A DNA stretch of 64,000 nucleotides from Fictibacillus phosphorivorans (GCF_001629705.1 NZ_CP015378.1:372001-436000); one strand, 5' to 3'. Positions 34,858 through 44,340 are shown, numbered from the stretch's first letter. Translations and numbers: made by a program. The notes: generated from the letters alone by a model not told the origin.

Positions 34858-35835
34858 TTGATAAAAAAAACTAGAACCAAACCACTTAAATTACTAAAAT
34901 TTGAAGTTTTATTAGAAAGAATTCTCCCAAACCATACTCAAAAACAACTGATTGAGACCAACTATAGAAAATATCTTGCAGGTTTTAGAGGAGAACTAAC
35001 GCTAGATTATTTCCTTTCTGAATTACCACAGGATGATTACCACATTTTCCACGATTTGCGAATCCCCAGATACGATAACAATCAACTTTATTTCCAACTA
35101 GACGCATTTATTCTCCACCCAAGATTTTGTATTATAATTGAAGTTAAGAACTTAATAGGGAATTTGTATTTTGATCATCAATATGATCAGATTGTGCGAA
35201 CTAGAGGAGGGATAGATGAAACCTTCCCAGACCCTGTAAATCAAGTCGAAATACAAAAGAAACATCTATCTAACTGGCTGATTAAACATAAAACCCCCCT
35301 AATACCTATTCATACCTTAGTTGTAATAACGAATCCAAAATCTTATATTCGAATTTCGCCAAAGTACGGAAAAAATGCTCGAAAAATCATAAGAGGTAGG
35401 ACCTTATCTAACAAAATCAAAGAAATTGAGAAGTTGGAAGCTGAAGTTATTCTTCAAAAGAGAGAAATAAAAAAGATTTCTTCTCTGCTCTTAAAAGAAC
35501 ATACTCCGCTTAATCCTAATATTTTAAAATTGTTCAATATTCATCGTGATGAAATTTTAACTGGCGCTTTTTGTCCAAACTGTACTCAGGTCGCACTAAT
35601 CAGAATAAAACGAAACTGGTTATGTACAAGCTGTTCTAAAACTTTTATTAATGCTCATAAAAAAGCAATCCTAGATTACGCACTATTATTTAGTCCAGTA
35701 GTCAAAAATAAAGATCTACGCACGTTTCTACACATGGAATCACAATCATCACTAAAAAAACTCCTCTATAGTATGAATCTTAAACCCAACGGCTCAAGAA
35801 AAGCCGCAACGTACACCATCCCACTACCAAAATAA
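34858..35835 (+). CDS. NERD-domain nuclease-like protein with zinc ribbon (paralogue A)
   Basis: Protein of 325 aa. The N-terminal half is a NERD (nuclease-related) domain with PD-(D/E)xK-like residues: G45-E46 (GFRGE), D82 (QLDAF), E95-K97 (IEVKN) and Q129 (NQVEIQ). Then comes a helical linker (about 180-225), a four-cysteine zinc ribbon (C239, C242, C256, C259) and a C-terminal module of about 50 residues that looks like a small winged-helix or HTH domain. TTG start after AGAGGAAGTG. The gene is AT-richer than the flanking ABC-F genes, and its units of codon use look different, suggesting later insertion. It aligns along its whole length with the protein at 44342. Function unknown; DNA cleavage or binding is inferred. 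Confidence 0.8.
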   Translation: MIKKTRTKPLKLLKFEVLLERILPNHTQKQLIETNYRKYLAGFRGELTLDYFLSELPQDDYHIFHDLRIPRYDNNQLYFQLDAFILHPRFCIIIEVKNLIGNLYFDHQYDQIVRTRGGIDETFPDPVNQVEIQKKHLSNWLIKHKTPLIPIHTLVVITNPKSYIRISPKYGKNARKIIRGRTLSNKIKEIEKLEAEVILQKREIKKISSLLLKEHTPLNPNILKLFNIHRDEILTGAFCPNCTQVALIRIKRNWLCTSCSKTFINAHKKAILDYALLFSPVVKNKDLRTFLHMESQSSLKKLLYSMNLKPNGSRKAATYTIPLPK

Positions 35836-35842
35836 ACCCAAA

Positions 35843-35869
35843 TTAAAAACCCCCACTAATGTGAGGGTC
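35843..35869 (-). terminator. Terminator of yfmM (minus strand)
   Basis: On the minus strand ACCCTCAC / GTGGGGGT (one mismatch) with a four-base loop, followed by TTTTAATTT. Between convergent genes. Confidence 0.65.
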
Positions 35870-35875
35870 TCAGAA

Positions 35876-37432
35876 TTAAAACACCTTTGTCGTCCAGCTT
35901 TCGCAGTTCCAGACGTCATTTGCAACTTCTTTATAAAATTCAGGTTCATGGGAGATCAATAGGACACTGCCTTTGAAAGCCTTCAAGGCACGCATTAACT
36001 CGTCTTTCGCTTCTACGTCTAAATGGTTTGTCGGCTCATCGAGAACAAGAACATTGTTTTCGTGGTTGATTAGCTTACAAAGGCGAACCTTCGCTTTTTC
36101 TCCACCACTGAGCACTTCTACTTTACTCTCGATATGTTTTGTTGTTAGACCACACTTCGCGAGAGCAGCACGAACTTCATGATGAGAGAAACCAGGGAAC
36201 TCGCTCCAGATTTCATCGATACATGTATTATAGTTCGCTGACTTTACTTCTTGCTCGAAGTAACCAATCTCTAGATTCTCACCGCGCTCAACAGAACCTG
36301 AAACAGGCGTGATCTCACCAAGAATGCTTTTTAGCAATGTCGTTTTACCGATACCGTTCGCACCGACTAAAGCGATTTTTTGACCGCGTTCCATACGCAG
36401 ATTCAACGGCTTAGAAAGTGGCTCGTCATATCCGATAACAAGATCTTTCGTTTCAAAGATCAGCTTGCTCGGTGTACGCGCTTCTTTAAAGTTAAACTCT
36501 GGCTTTGGTTTCTCTTTGGCAAGTTCGATAACATCCATCTTATCCAGTTTCTTTTGTCGAGACATGGCCATGTTTCGAGTGGAAACACGTGCTTTATTAC
36601 GTGCAACGAAATCCTTCAATCCGGCAATCTCTTGCTGTTGACGTTTAAATGCTGCTTCCAACTGAGATTTTTTCATCTCATGAACAGATTTGAAGTGGTC
36701 ATAATCTCCTACATAACGGTTCAGCTCTTGATTTTCCATGTGATAGATCAAGTTGATAACGCTGTTTAAGAAAGGAATATCATGCGAAATTAAGATAAAC
36801 GCATTTTCGTACTCCTGTAGATAACGCTTCAGCCATTCGATATGCTGCTCATCCAGATAGTTTGTCGGTTCATCCAGCAATAAGATCTCTGGTTTTTCTA
36901 ATAGAAGCTTAGCAAGCAATACTTTCGTACGCTGCCCACCACTTAGATCGTGTACATCACGGTCTAGGCCGATATCATCAAGACCAAGTCCACGCGCGAT
37001 TTCTTCAACTTTCGCATCGATTACGTAAAAGTCGTTGTTCGTTAACGTATCTTGAATCACACCGACGTCTTCAAGCATCTTTTCAAGTTCTTCAGGTGTC
37101 GCTTCACCCATTTTTTCGTACATGCTGTTCATTTCATTTTCCATGTCGAGCAAATATTGAAACGCGCTCTTCAACACATCACGAATCGACATGCCCTTTT
37201 GTAGAACCGTGTGCTGATCCAAATAGCCGACACGTACCTTTTTAGCCCATTCTACTTTACCTTCATCAGGCTTTAGTTTGCCTGTAATAATATTCATGAA
37301 CGTTGATTTACCTTCACCGTTAGCGCCGATCAAACCGATGTGCTCACCTTTAAGCAGGCGGAAGGAAACATCATTGAAAATGGCACGATCGCCGAAACCA
37401 TGGCTTAAGCCTTGCACCGTTAAAATACTCAT
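35876..37432 (-). CDS. yfmM: ABC-F ATPase YfmM-type
   Basis: ABC-F protein of 518 aa, the same length as B. subtilis YfmM. Walker A motifs are GANGEGKST near residue 36 and GANGIGKTT near residue 340; signatures are LSGGQRTK and LSGGEKAK; Walker B segments are LLLDEPTNYLD and LVLDEPTNHLD. The linker (about 240-300) with RNKARVSTRNMAMSRQKK is lysine- and arginine-rich and would contact tRNA or rRNA. It probably acts on translating ribosomes. It is convergent to NERD gene A and preceded by its own promoter region. Confidence 0.83.
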   Translation of the reverse strand: MSILTVQGLSHGFGDRAIFNDVSFRLLKGEHIGLIGANGEGKSTFMNIITGKLKPDEGKVEWAKKVRVGYLDQHTVLQKGMSIRDVLKSAFQYLLDMENEMNSMYEKMGEATPEELEKMLEDVGVIQDTLTNNDFYVIDAKVEEIARGLGLDDIGLDRDVHDLSGGQRTKVLLAKLLLEKPEILLLDEPTNYLDEQHIEWLKRYLQEYENAFILISHDIPFLNSVINLIYHMENQELNRYVGDYDHFKSVHEMKKSQLEAAFKRQQQEIAGLKDFVARNKARVSTRNMAMSRQKKLDKMDVIELAKEKPKPEFNFKEARTPSKLIFETKDLVIGYDEPLSKPLNLRMERGQKIALVGANGIGKTTLLKSILGEITPVSGSVERGENLEIGYFEQEVKSANYNTCIDEIWSEFPGFSHHEVRAALAKCGLTTKHIESKVEVLSGGEKAKVRLCKLINHENNVLVLDEPTNHLDVEAKDELMRALKAFKGSVLLISHEPEFYKEVANDVWNCESWTTKVF

Positions 37433-37521
37433 CTATATAACACCTTTTCTGTCAGTAATTTGTACCCTCTTGATTATAGTATTGAATGGGGACGGAACTC
37501 AATAGGTGCATACGTAATCTT

Positions 37522-37561
37522 AAAAAAGAAAAAGCACCCATGGAAGATTTTCCAAGAGTGC
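37522..37561 (-). terminator. Terminator of the 53-aa gene
   Basis: Minus strand GCACTCTTGGAA / TTCCATGGGTGC (two mismatches) with a four-base loop, then TTTTTC. Confidence 0.65.
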
Positions 37562-37572
37562 CATGATGCTAT

Positions 37573-37734
37573 CTATTCCTGTTCACCAGTTCGATTCTTA
37601 AATGCTTCTTTTGTAGCAAGGTTCACTGAGTCTGTTTCATCAGTTTTTTCAACCAGCCGGTTTTGAAGGGTGTTTTCAGGAAACCTTCCTGGATGACCCT
37701 GTTTTTTATGTTCGAACGATTTTCCACGTGCCAT
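37573..37734 (-). CDS. Small hydrophilic protein (53 aa), unknown
   Basis: Starts MARGKSFEHKKQGHPG and ends NRTGEQE. An AGGAGTG ribosome site lies seven bases before the ATG and a terminator follows. Very hydrophilic, rich in Lys, Glu, Asn and Gly, without membrane segment or cysteine. Composition recalls small spore-core or sporulation proteins of bacilli (YfhD-like in style), but I cannot assign a family. Independent unit between yfmM and tcyP. Confidence 0.65.
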   Translation of the reverse strand: MARGKSFEHKKQGHPGRFPENTLQNRLVEKTDETDSVNLATKEAFKNRTGEQE

Positions 37735-38012
37735 GTATTTCACTCCTCATCTCTTTAAAGGATATTTTGCCCTCGAGGAAGAGAATTTATAATTAGAAAT
37801 ATTATGCGAGCAAAAAATAGTACCAAGTCATAAGAATTTGTTACAAAAACAAGCATATCTTAGTTTTAAGTTGAATATATCTGTATCACAACTAAATATT
37901 TCACCTGAGACTTTAGCATAAACACACTAATGACTCGCTAATTATTTTAAAGCTTGTCTTTTTTGGTGTGAGGAGGTGGACGCTAAAAAAACATCCTGCT
38001 GGTAATCCCTAC

Positions 38013-38041
38013 TTGACAGATGGGTTTAATTGTATTAATTT
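38013..38041 (+). promoter_or_regulatory. Possible promoter of tcyP
   Basis: TTGACA (38013-38018), 17-bp spacer, TAATTT (38036-38041); the -10 is weak. The rest of the 37735-38071 gap has no gene; a GAGGAGGTGG stretch near 37970 is not followed by a usable start. Sulfur control by CymR is usual for tcyP in B. subtilis, but I could not identify a site with confidence. Confidence 0.35.
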
Positions 38042-38071
38042 TACTTTAGCTAACTAAAGGGGGGCTTGTAG

Positions 38072-39460
38072 GTGACTACTGGTTTAGTTTTATCGAATAT
38101 CGCAATTATGCTTATTCTATTGGGTGTTTTGTATTACATGCAAAAAAAGCACGTTTCATTTTCAAAGCGTGTATTTACGGGGCTAGGACTAGGGATTTTG
38201 TTCGGGCTCGGACTTCAGTACGGATATGGAGCAGATTCTGAGGTTGCTGCTAAATCGACGGACTGGTTCAATCTAGTCGGTGGCGGTTATGTAACGTTCT
38301 TAAAAATGATTGTTGTTCCACTCGTATTTATTTCAATCCTTTCAGCGTTTACGCGTCTGAACTTAAAAGGTAACATCGGAAAACTTAGTGGATTGATCAT
38401 CGGGATATTAATAGGTACAACTGCAATTGCTGCTGTTGTCGGAATTGCGACTTCTACTGTTTTCGATCTTGAAGCTGTACAGATCGAGCAAGGAGATGCG
38501 GAAACGGCTCGTGGTGAGCAGATGGAGGGTACGTTTGCAGAAGTGAAAGATCTAACGCTTCCGCAACAAGTTCTTTCTTTATTACCAGCTAACCCGTTCT
38601 TAGATTTTACAGGAGCGCGTCCGACTTCAACGATCGCTGTCGTTATCTTTGCAGCATTCCTAGGAGTAGCTTATCTTGGAGTAAAACGTAAGCAAGAAGA
38701 GCATGCAGAACTTTTTGCTAAGATTGTTGATGCCTTCTATGCGGTAATCATGCGTGTAGTAACGTTGATTCTTCGACTAACTCCTTATGGGGTTCTAGCA
38801 CTCATGACAAAAACAGTCGCACTTAGCGATATGGATGCGATAGCAAAACTAGGGAAGTTCGTCATTGCTTCATATGTTGCTTTATTGATCATGTTCGGAA
38901 TTCACTTGCTGCTTTTAACGTTTGCAGGTTTGAATCCAATTACTTATATGAAGAAATCATTCCCGGTACTATCTTTTGCCTTTACTTCTCGTACGAGTGC
39001 AGGAGCACTTCCTTTAAATATTCGTACGCAAAAGAGCATGGGTGTACCTGACGGAATCGCAAACTTTTCAGGTTCATTTGGTCTTTCTATCGGACAAAAC
39101 GGATGTGCTGGAATCTATCCGGCGATGCTAGCGGTTATGATTGCTCCAACTGTCGGAATCGACCCGTTGTCTCCATCGTTTTTATTAACACTTGTTGTCG
39201 TTGTCGCACTAAGTTCGTTTGGTGTTGCAGGTGTTGGTGGTGGAGCGACGTTCGCAGCGATCCTTGTACTTTCCGCAATGGACCTTCCTATCGCTTTAGC
39301 AGGATTATTGATCTCTGTTGAACCATTGATCGACATGGGGCGTACTGCTGTAAACGTTAGTGGTTCCATGACTTCAGGACTTTTAACAAGTAAGATTCAA
39401 AATCAGCTTGATACGAATGTCTATAATGACACCGATAATCAAGTAGAAGTAAGTGCATAA
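38072..39460 (+). CDS. tcyP: L-cystine symporter TcyP
   Basis: Dicarboxylate/amino acid:cation symporter family member of 462 aa, taking up L-cystine. The N-terminus (MLILLGVLYYMQKKHVSFSKRVF region, GLGLGILFGL) and length match B. subtilis TcyP. Family hallmarks are the TSRTSAGALP loop near residue 309 and the C-terminal GVGGGATFAAI near residue 389. GTG start at 38072 after AAAGGGGGGC. Single gene with its own terminator. Confidence 0.9.
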   Translation: MTTGLVLSNIAIMLILLGVLYYMQKKHVSFSKRVFTGLGLGILFGLGLQYGYGADSEVAAKSTDWFNLVGGGYVTFLKMIVVPLVFISILSAFTRLNLKGNIGKLSGLIIGILIGTTAIAAVVGIATSTVFDLEAVQIEQGDAETARGEQMEGTFAEVKDLTLPQQVLSLLPANPFLDFTGARPTSTIAVVIFAAFLGVAYLGVKRKQEEHAELFAKIVDAFYAVIMRVVTLILRLTPYGVLALMTKTVALSDMDAIAKLGKFVIASYVALLIMFGIHLLLLTFAGLNPITYMKKSFPVLSFAFTSRTSAGALPLNIRTQKSMGVPDGIANFSGSFGLSIGQNGCAGIYPAMLAVMIAPTVGIDPLSPSFLLTLVVVVALSSFGVAGVGGGATFAAILVLSAMDLPIALAGLLISVEPLIDMGRTAVNVSGSMTSGLLTSKIQNQLDTNVYNDTDNQVEVSA

Positions 39461-39472
39461 GAGATAAATATG

Positions 39473-39507
39473 AACGATCTTGTCTGAAGGAGGCAAGGTC
39501 GTTTTTT
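39473..39507 (+). terminator. Terminator of tcyP
   Basis: AACGATCTTG / CAAGGTCGTT stem (one mismatch or wobble) followed by six T residues. Confidence 0.85.
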
Positions 39508-39772
39508 ATTTGTAAATTTTACATAGTCAGGTGTACGTTGATGGGATTTAGGGTAAAAAGTAAAAACTGAACTTTTAAAAAGCTCAAGACTGTTTTCCAT
39601 TGAAAGAAGTCTCTTCCAAAATCGTGAACATTCTATGTCGAAACTGTGATAAACTTGTGAGCTTTATTTGAAGTAATCGTGACATTTGATATGGATAGAG
39701 TCACATTTATTAGGATTCTGGTACTATGAAAGCAAAGGTTTTTGTCATTTAAATTTTTGCCTATGTTTTACA

Positions 39773-39801
39773 TTGTGATTTAGTTCACAATGCTCTATAA
39801 T
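39773..39801 (+). promoter_or_regulatory. qox promoter with overlapping Rex/Fnr-type operator
   Basis: TTGTGATTTAGTTCACAA (39773-39790) is a perfect TTGTGA-N6-TCACAA palindrome, the consensus of the NADH-sensing repressor Rex (Fnr boxes, TGTGA-N6-TCACA, look alike). Its left arm doubles as a -35 box, and TATAAT at 39796-39801 follows after 17 bp. A site centred about 26 bp before the expected transcript start would block polymerase, favouring a repressor such as Rex over the activator Fnr. The rest of the 39508-39870 gap has no gene. Confidence 0.72.
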
Positions 39802-39870
39802 CACTTTTGGTTCGTTTTTATTAGGCAAAAGTAAATGCTTGTAAATAGAGAAAGGAAGGTGGACCTGGTG

Positions 39871-40842
39871 ATGCGACGGTTGAAGCCGTTTTTTACATTC
39901 GGGTTATTGATGGCCGTATTTATGCTTAGCGGCTGCAGCGATATGATTGTTTTAGATCCAAAAGGACCTGTAGGAGCAGAACAGAGGGATCTGATCATGT
40001 ATTCCATCTGGTTTATGTTATTTATCCTACTAGTTGTTTACGCACTTACTGCTTTTATTGTTTATAAATACCGTGATCGCAAAAACCATAAAGGATATGA
40101 TCCTGATAATGAAGGAAGTCATCTTCTTGAAACGATCTGGTGGATCATTCCTATTATTATCGTTATCGCATTATCGATTCCAACGGTAAAGAGTATCTAT
40201 TCTCTTGAAGGACCTCCTGAAGAGTCGAAAGATCAAAAGCCGTTGGTGATTCATGCAACGTCTGTAAACTGGAAATGGGTATTCTCCTATCCAGAGCAAG
40301 ATATTGAAACAGTTAACTATCTTCACATTCCTGAAGATCGACCTGTCTTGTTCAAGCTAACTTCAGCTGATTCGATGGCATCGTTCTGGGTACCTCAGTT
40401 GGGTGGTCAGAAGTATGCGATGGCTGGCATGGAGACAGAGCTTTATCTGCAAGCTGATGAGCAAGGGACGTATGAAGGACGTAACTCTAACTTTACAGGA
40501 GAAGGATTTACTAACCATACGTTTGATGTTATGGCTATGTCTGATGCAGAGTTTGATAAGTGGGCAAGTGAAACAAAAGCTGATGCTCCTGAGCTTTCGA
40601 AGGGGCAGTACGACAAGCTTATGCTTCCTGGTCACGTGAAACAAATGACTTTCTCTTCTACTCACTTAGATTGGGTAGATCATGCTAAAAACCCTGAATA
40701 CGCATTAGATGCTCGCGAACGTTTAGGTTATGAAGAGAAGCTTCCTCACTCAAAAGCAGGGAAGGAAGAAAAGAAGAAGCGTGAAGAAGAGATGAAGAAG
40801 CTTGAAGAATCAGAGTCTCATGGGGATTCTCATGCCCATTAA
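39871..40842 (+). CDS. qoxA: Cytochrome aa3 quinol oxidase subunit II QoxA
   Basis: Lipoprotein subunit of the aa3-type menaquinol oxidase. The start at 39871 (MRRLKPFF, 323 aa) has AAAGGAAGGTGG eight bases upstream. A signal peptide ends in the lipobox LSGC, two membrane helices follow, then a periplasmic cupredoxin domain. The Cys and His ligands of a CuA centre are absent (GEGFTNHTFDVMAM where CxxxC would be expected), which marks a quinol rather than cytochrome c oxidase. A charged, His-ending C-terminal tail closes it. First gene of qoxABCD. Confidence 0.93.
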   Translation: MRRLKPFFTFGLLMAVFMLSGCSDMIVLDPKGPVGAEQRDLIMYSIWFMLFILLVVYALTAFIVYKYRDRKNHKGYDPDNEGSHLLETIWWIIPIIIVIALSIPTVKSIYSLEGPPEESKDQKPLVIHATSVNWKWVFSYPEQDIETVNYLHIPEDRPVLFKLTSADSMASFWVPQLGGQKYAMAGMETELYLQADEQGTYEGRNSNFTGEGFTNHTFDVMAMSDAEFDKWASETKADAPELSKGQYDKLMLPGHVKQMTFSSTHLDWVDHAKNPEYALDARERLGYEEKLPHSKAGKEEKKKREEEMKKLEESESHGDSHAH

Positions 40843-40860
40843 CAGAGGAGGCATTTCAAT

Positions 40861-42801
40861 ATGAAATGGGATGAATTTTTCGTAACAGGCGACCCGATGA
40901 TATATGGTGCTGACGTATCCATCGTACTTACGATGGTGGGTATCCTGTTCTATCTTACTAAATATAAAAAGTGGAAATGGTTGTGGGACGAATGGCTTAC
41001 AACAGTTGACCATAAAAAACTCGGTATCATGTATATCGTTTCCGCTGTTTTAATGCTGTTCCGCGGTGGGGTAGATGCCCTCTTAATGCGTACACAACTA
41101 GCGGTTCCAGAGGCTAAGTTCCTCGATTCACAGCACTATAACGAAATCTTTACAACACACGGTACGATCATGATCATCTTCATGGCGATGCCGTTCTTGA
41201 TCGGTTTGATTAACGTCGTTGTTCCATTACAAATTGGAGCACGTGACGTAGCTTATCCTTATTTAAACGCAGTTAGTTTCTGGACGTTCTTTATTGGTGC
41301 GATGTTGTTCAACATCTCATTCGTTATCGGTGGATCTCCATCAGCAGGTTGGACGAGTTACATGCCGCTTGCGAGTAACGAGCTCAGTCCAGGACCTGGA
41401 CAGAACTACTATCTGCTCGGTCTACAGATTGCAGGTATTGGTACGCTCTTAACGGGTATTAACTTCTTAGTAACGATCCTTAAGATGCGTGCGCCGGGAA
41501 TGACATTGTTCCGTATGCCAATGTTCACTTGGTCATCTCTTGTAACAATGGTTATCATAATTTTCGCTTTCCCGATTCTTACAGTAGCACTAGCACTTAT
41601 GACATTTGACCGTTTATTCGGCAGCCATTTCTTCACTCTACAAGGGGCAGGAATGGATATGCTTTGGGCGAACCTTTTCTGGCTATGGGGTCACCCAGAG
41701 GTATATATCGTAATTCTACCGGCGTTCGGTATGTTCTCAGAGATCATCTCTACGTTCTCTAGAAAAACGCTATTCGGTTACAAAGCCATGATCTGGTCTA
41801 TGCTTTTAATCGCAGGTTACAGTTTCTTGGTTTGGGTCCATCACTTCTTTACGATGGGTTCAGGAGCACTTGTTAACTCTGTATTCTCCATCACAACGAT
41901 GGCGATCGGTATACCGACCGGGGTTAAGATCTTTAACTGGTTGTTTACGATGTACAGAGGTAAGATTCAATTTACGACCCCGATGCTTTGGTCACTCGGA
42001 TTTATCGTGAACTTCGTAATCGGTGGTGTTACAGGTGTCATGCTAGCAATGGCAGCTGCTGACTATCAGTACCACAACACATACTTCCTAGTATCTCACT
42101 TCCACTATGTGTTGATCGCAGGTACAGTATTTGCTTGTTTCGCTGGTTTGATCTACTGGTATCCGAAGATGTTTGGTTACAAACTGAACGAACGTATCGG
42201 TAAATGGGTATTCTGGGTATTCACAATCGGATTTAACGTATGTTTCTTCCCACAATACTTCCTTGGTCTAGACGGTATGCCTCGTCGTGTTTACACGTAC
42301 AGCGAAGAGTCTGGCTGGGGTCCATTGAACATGGTATCTACAATTGGTGGATTCATGATGGGTATCGCATTCTTAATTCTTGTTTACAACATGTACTACA
42401 GCTTCCGTTACGCGAAGCGCGAAACAACTGGAGATGCTTGGGATGGCCGTACTTTAGAATGGTCTACACCTACAGCAATGCCTCCATTCTATAACTTTGC
42501 TAAGATTCCTGAAGTTACAGGTCTTGACCACTTCTGGAGACAAAAGCAAGCTGGAAAAGTTGAGAAGCTAAAAGCTGAAGATATTAAACCGATTCATATG
42601 CCAAGTAACTCTGGTGTTCCTTTCATCATGGCATCCTTCTTCTTTGTTGCCGGATTCGGAATGGTATTCGAATGGATGTGGATGGCGATTTTTGGAATTA
42701 TCGGTGTGTTTGGAACATTGTTCTATCGTTCATTTGAGTATGATGATGGTTATTATGTAAGTGTTGAAGAAGTAATCGAAACAGAAAAGATTTCTAAATA
42801 A
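40861..42801 (+). CDS. qoxB: Cytochrome aa3 quinol oxidase subunit I QoxB
   Basis: Catalytic haem-copper oxidase subunit of 646 aa with about 14-15 membrane helices. The CuB/haem pocket motif [15 protein letters not shown] (near residue 277-291) contains the Tyr-linked His, VHHFF supplies the two further CuB histidines, and HFHYV supplies the haem ligands. It reduces oxygen to water and pumps protons. Begins 18 bp after qoxA with AGAGGAGG. Confidence 0.97.
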   Translation: MKWDEFFVTGDPMIYGADVSIVLTMVGILFYLTKYKKWKWLWDEWLTTVDHKKLGIMYIVSAVLMLFRGGVDALLMRTQLAVPEAKFLDSQHYNEIFTTHGTIMIIFMAMPFLIGLINVVVPLQIGARDVAYPYLNAVSFWTFFIGAMLFNISFVIGGSPSAGWTSYMPLASNELSPGPGQNYYLLGLQIAGIGTLLTGINFLVTILKMRAPGMTLFRMPMFTWSSLVTMVIIIFAFPILTVALALMTFDRLFGSHFFTLQGAGMDMLWANLFWLWGHPEVYIVILPAFGMFSEIISTFSRKTLFGYKAMIWSMLLIAGYSFLVWVHHFFTMGSGALVNSVFSITTMAIGIPTGVKIFNWLFTMYRGKIQFTTPMLWSLGFIVNFVIGGVTGVMLAMAAADYQYHNTYFLVSHFHYVLIAGTVFACFAGLIYWYPKMFGYKLNERIGKWVFWVFTIGFNVCFFPQYFLGLDGMPRRVYTYSEESGWGPLNMVSTIGGFMMGIAFLILVYNMYYSFRYAKRETTGDAWDGRTLEWSTPTAMPPFYNFAKIPEVTGLDHFWRQKQAGKVEKLKAEDIKPIHMPSNSGVPFIMASFFFVAGFGMVFEWMWMAIFGIIGVFGTLFYRSFEYDDGYYVSVEEVIETEKISK

Positions 42802-42815
42802 GGAGGCGTGAAAAA

Positions 42816-43436
42816 ATGGCACATGCAGAAACACACGACCCCAACACGCCTTTAGAGTATCGTTCGGAGACTGGGCGTTTAAATATTCTCGGTTTCTGGA
42901 TTTTCCTAGGGGCAGAAATCGCGTTGTTCGCGACATTATTTGCAACTTATATGGTTTTATCTCACCGTGTTGCTGACGGTCCGGCTCTTGGTGAACTGTT
43001 CGAGGTAGAAAGTTTATTGATTCAAACGTTCTTGCTCTTAACAAGTAGTTTTACTTGCGGACTAGCGGTGCATGAGATGCGCCGTCAAAATGTAAAAGGT
43101 TTGATCACATGGATGGCGATTACACTTGGTCTTGGTTTAGGATTTCTTTACTTCGAGATTCAAGAGTTCTTACACTTCATTCATGAAGGTGCAAACATCG
43201 GTACGAGTGCAGCATGGTCAGGGTTCTTCGTTCTGGTTGGTACTCACGGTGCCCACGTAACGTTCGGTATCTTCTGGGTAACGATGGTCTTGATTCAAGT
43301 AGCTAAGCGTGGTTTAACGCCAGCTACATCTGCAAAAGTTTTCATCACCAGTCTTTACTGGCACTTCTTAGACGTAGTGTGGATCTTTATCTTCACAGCC
43401 GTTTATCTGATGGGGATGGTGACGCATCATGGCTAA
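42816..43436 (+). CDS. qoxC: Cytochrome aa3 quinol oxidase subunit III QoxC
   Basis: Oxidase subunit III of 206 aa with five membrane helices. Conserved segments are GFWIFLGAEIALFATLFATY near residue 27 and SGFFVLVGTHGAHVTFG near residue 134, followed by YWHFLDVVWIFIF. It stabilises the catalytic subunit. Overlaps qoxD by eight bases. Confidence 0.95.
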   Translation: MAHAETHDPNTPLEYRSETGRLNILGFWIFLGAEIALFATLFATYMVLSHRVADGPALGELFEVESLLIQTFLLLTSSFTCGLAVHEMRRQNVKGLITWMAITLGLGLGFLYFEIQEFLHFIHEGANIGTSAAWSGFFVLVGTHGAHVTFGIFWVTMVLIQVAKRGLTPATSAKVFITSLYWHFLDVVWIFIFTAVYLMGMVTHHG

Positions 43437-43851
43437 TAAAACTGTAGCTAATGAACACCACGGCTTTCCGTGGAAGCATTTAATCGGTTTCGTTTTATCC
43501 ATCGTGCTCACATTGTTCGCACTTTGGATTGCACTAGAAACAGATCTATCGTTGACTTGGATCTTAATTATTATTTTCGGTTTTGCTTTCTTACAAGCTG
43601 CTCTTCAACTCTTGATGTTCATGCACGTAACAGAGAACTCGACTAAGAGTAACCTGACGAGCCGTGTTCAGATCGGTAACATCCTCTTTGCAGCATTCGT
43701 TGCGATCGTTATCGTAATCGGTTCAGTTTGGGTAATGACAGCAGGTCACGCAAAGCACGATAAAGATCAGCATGCACCGAATACTGAAAACCATGAGAAT
43801 CATGGTGGAGGTAGTGAGCATGATTCGGGTGAACATGGGAGTCACGAATAA
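43429..43851 (+). CDS. qoxD: Cytochrome aa3 quinol oxidase subunit IV QoxD
   Basis: Small subunit of 140 aa with three membrane helices, including ILIIIFGFAFLQAALQLLMFMH near residue 45-66, which is the COX4-pro signature. The C-terminal tail beyond residue 108 is an unusually His-, Glu- and Gly-rich stretch (many His in about 32 residues). That could bind metal, or may merely be a variable tail. Last gene of the operon before a terminator. Confidence 0.93.
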   Translation: MANKTVANEHHGFPWKHLIGFVLSIVLTLFALWIALETDLSLTWILIIIFGFAFLQAALQLLMFMHVTENSTKSNLTSRVQIGNILFAAFVAIVIVIGSVWVMTAGHAKHDKDQHAPNTENHENHGGGSEHDSGEHGSHE

Positions 43852-43865
43852 TAATTAATCATTTT

Positions 43866-43911
43866 AAAAGCCTCTTGCTAGGGATTGTTTCTTTAGCAGG
43901 AGGCTTTTTTT
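43866..43911 (+). terminator. Terminator of qoxABCD
   Basis: AAAAGCCTCTTGCTA pairs with TAGCAGGAGGCTTTT (one wobble) and runs into T residues. Confidence 0.88.
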
Positions 43912-43960
43912 ATTTATTGGTGGCCTTTACACGTGATTGTATTAAGTAAACTGTGGATTA

Positions 43961-44340
43961 ATGAGCGATTCGAGAAGTTTGTGAGCGATTCGAGAGGTTT
44001 ATGAGCGATTCGAGAGGTTTATGAGCGATTCGAGAGGTTTATGAGCGATTCGAGAAGTTTATGAGCGATTCGAGAAGTTTATGAGCGATTCGAGAAGTTT
44101 ATGAGCGATTCGAGAAGTTTGTGAGCGATTCGGGAAGTTTGTGAGCAATTCGGGAAGTTTGTGAGCGATTCGAGAAGTTTATGAGCGATTCGGGAAGTTT
44201 GTGAGCGATTCGAGAAGTTTATGAGCGATTCGAGAAGTTTATGAGCGATTCGAGAAGTTTATGAGCGATTCGAGAAGTTTATGAGCGATTCGAGAGGTTT
44301 GTGAGCGATTCGAGAAGTATGTCATTGACTCATGAAGAAT
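43961..44340. repeat. Tandem array of 18 exact 20-bp units (plus one degenerate unit)
   Basis: Eighteen head-to-tail units, consensus RTGAGCGATTCGRGARGTTT, run from 43961 to 44320 without a single change of phase. Units differ only at a few positions, and nearly all differences are A/G exchanges on this strand (positions 1, 7, 13, 16); the last unit has one A near its end. A nineteenth, decayed unit fills 44321-44340. The stop codon of NERD gene B (minus strand) begins at 44344, so the array directly abuts its 3' end. A 20-bp period is not a multiple of three, so it is not a coding repeat. Confidence 0.95.

Noticed and set aside
43961..44340. Could the 20-bp array be a CRISPR?
   Set aside because: Units are directly contiguous with no unique spacers, and no cas genes are present.
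43961..44340. Could the 20-bp array be coding?
   Set aside because: The period is not a multiple of three, and no ribosome site or long frame spans it.
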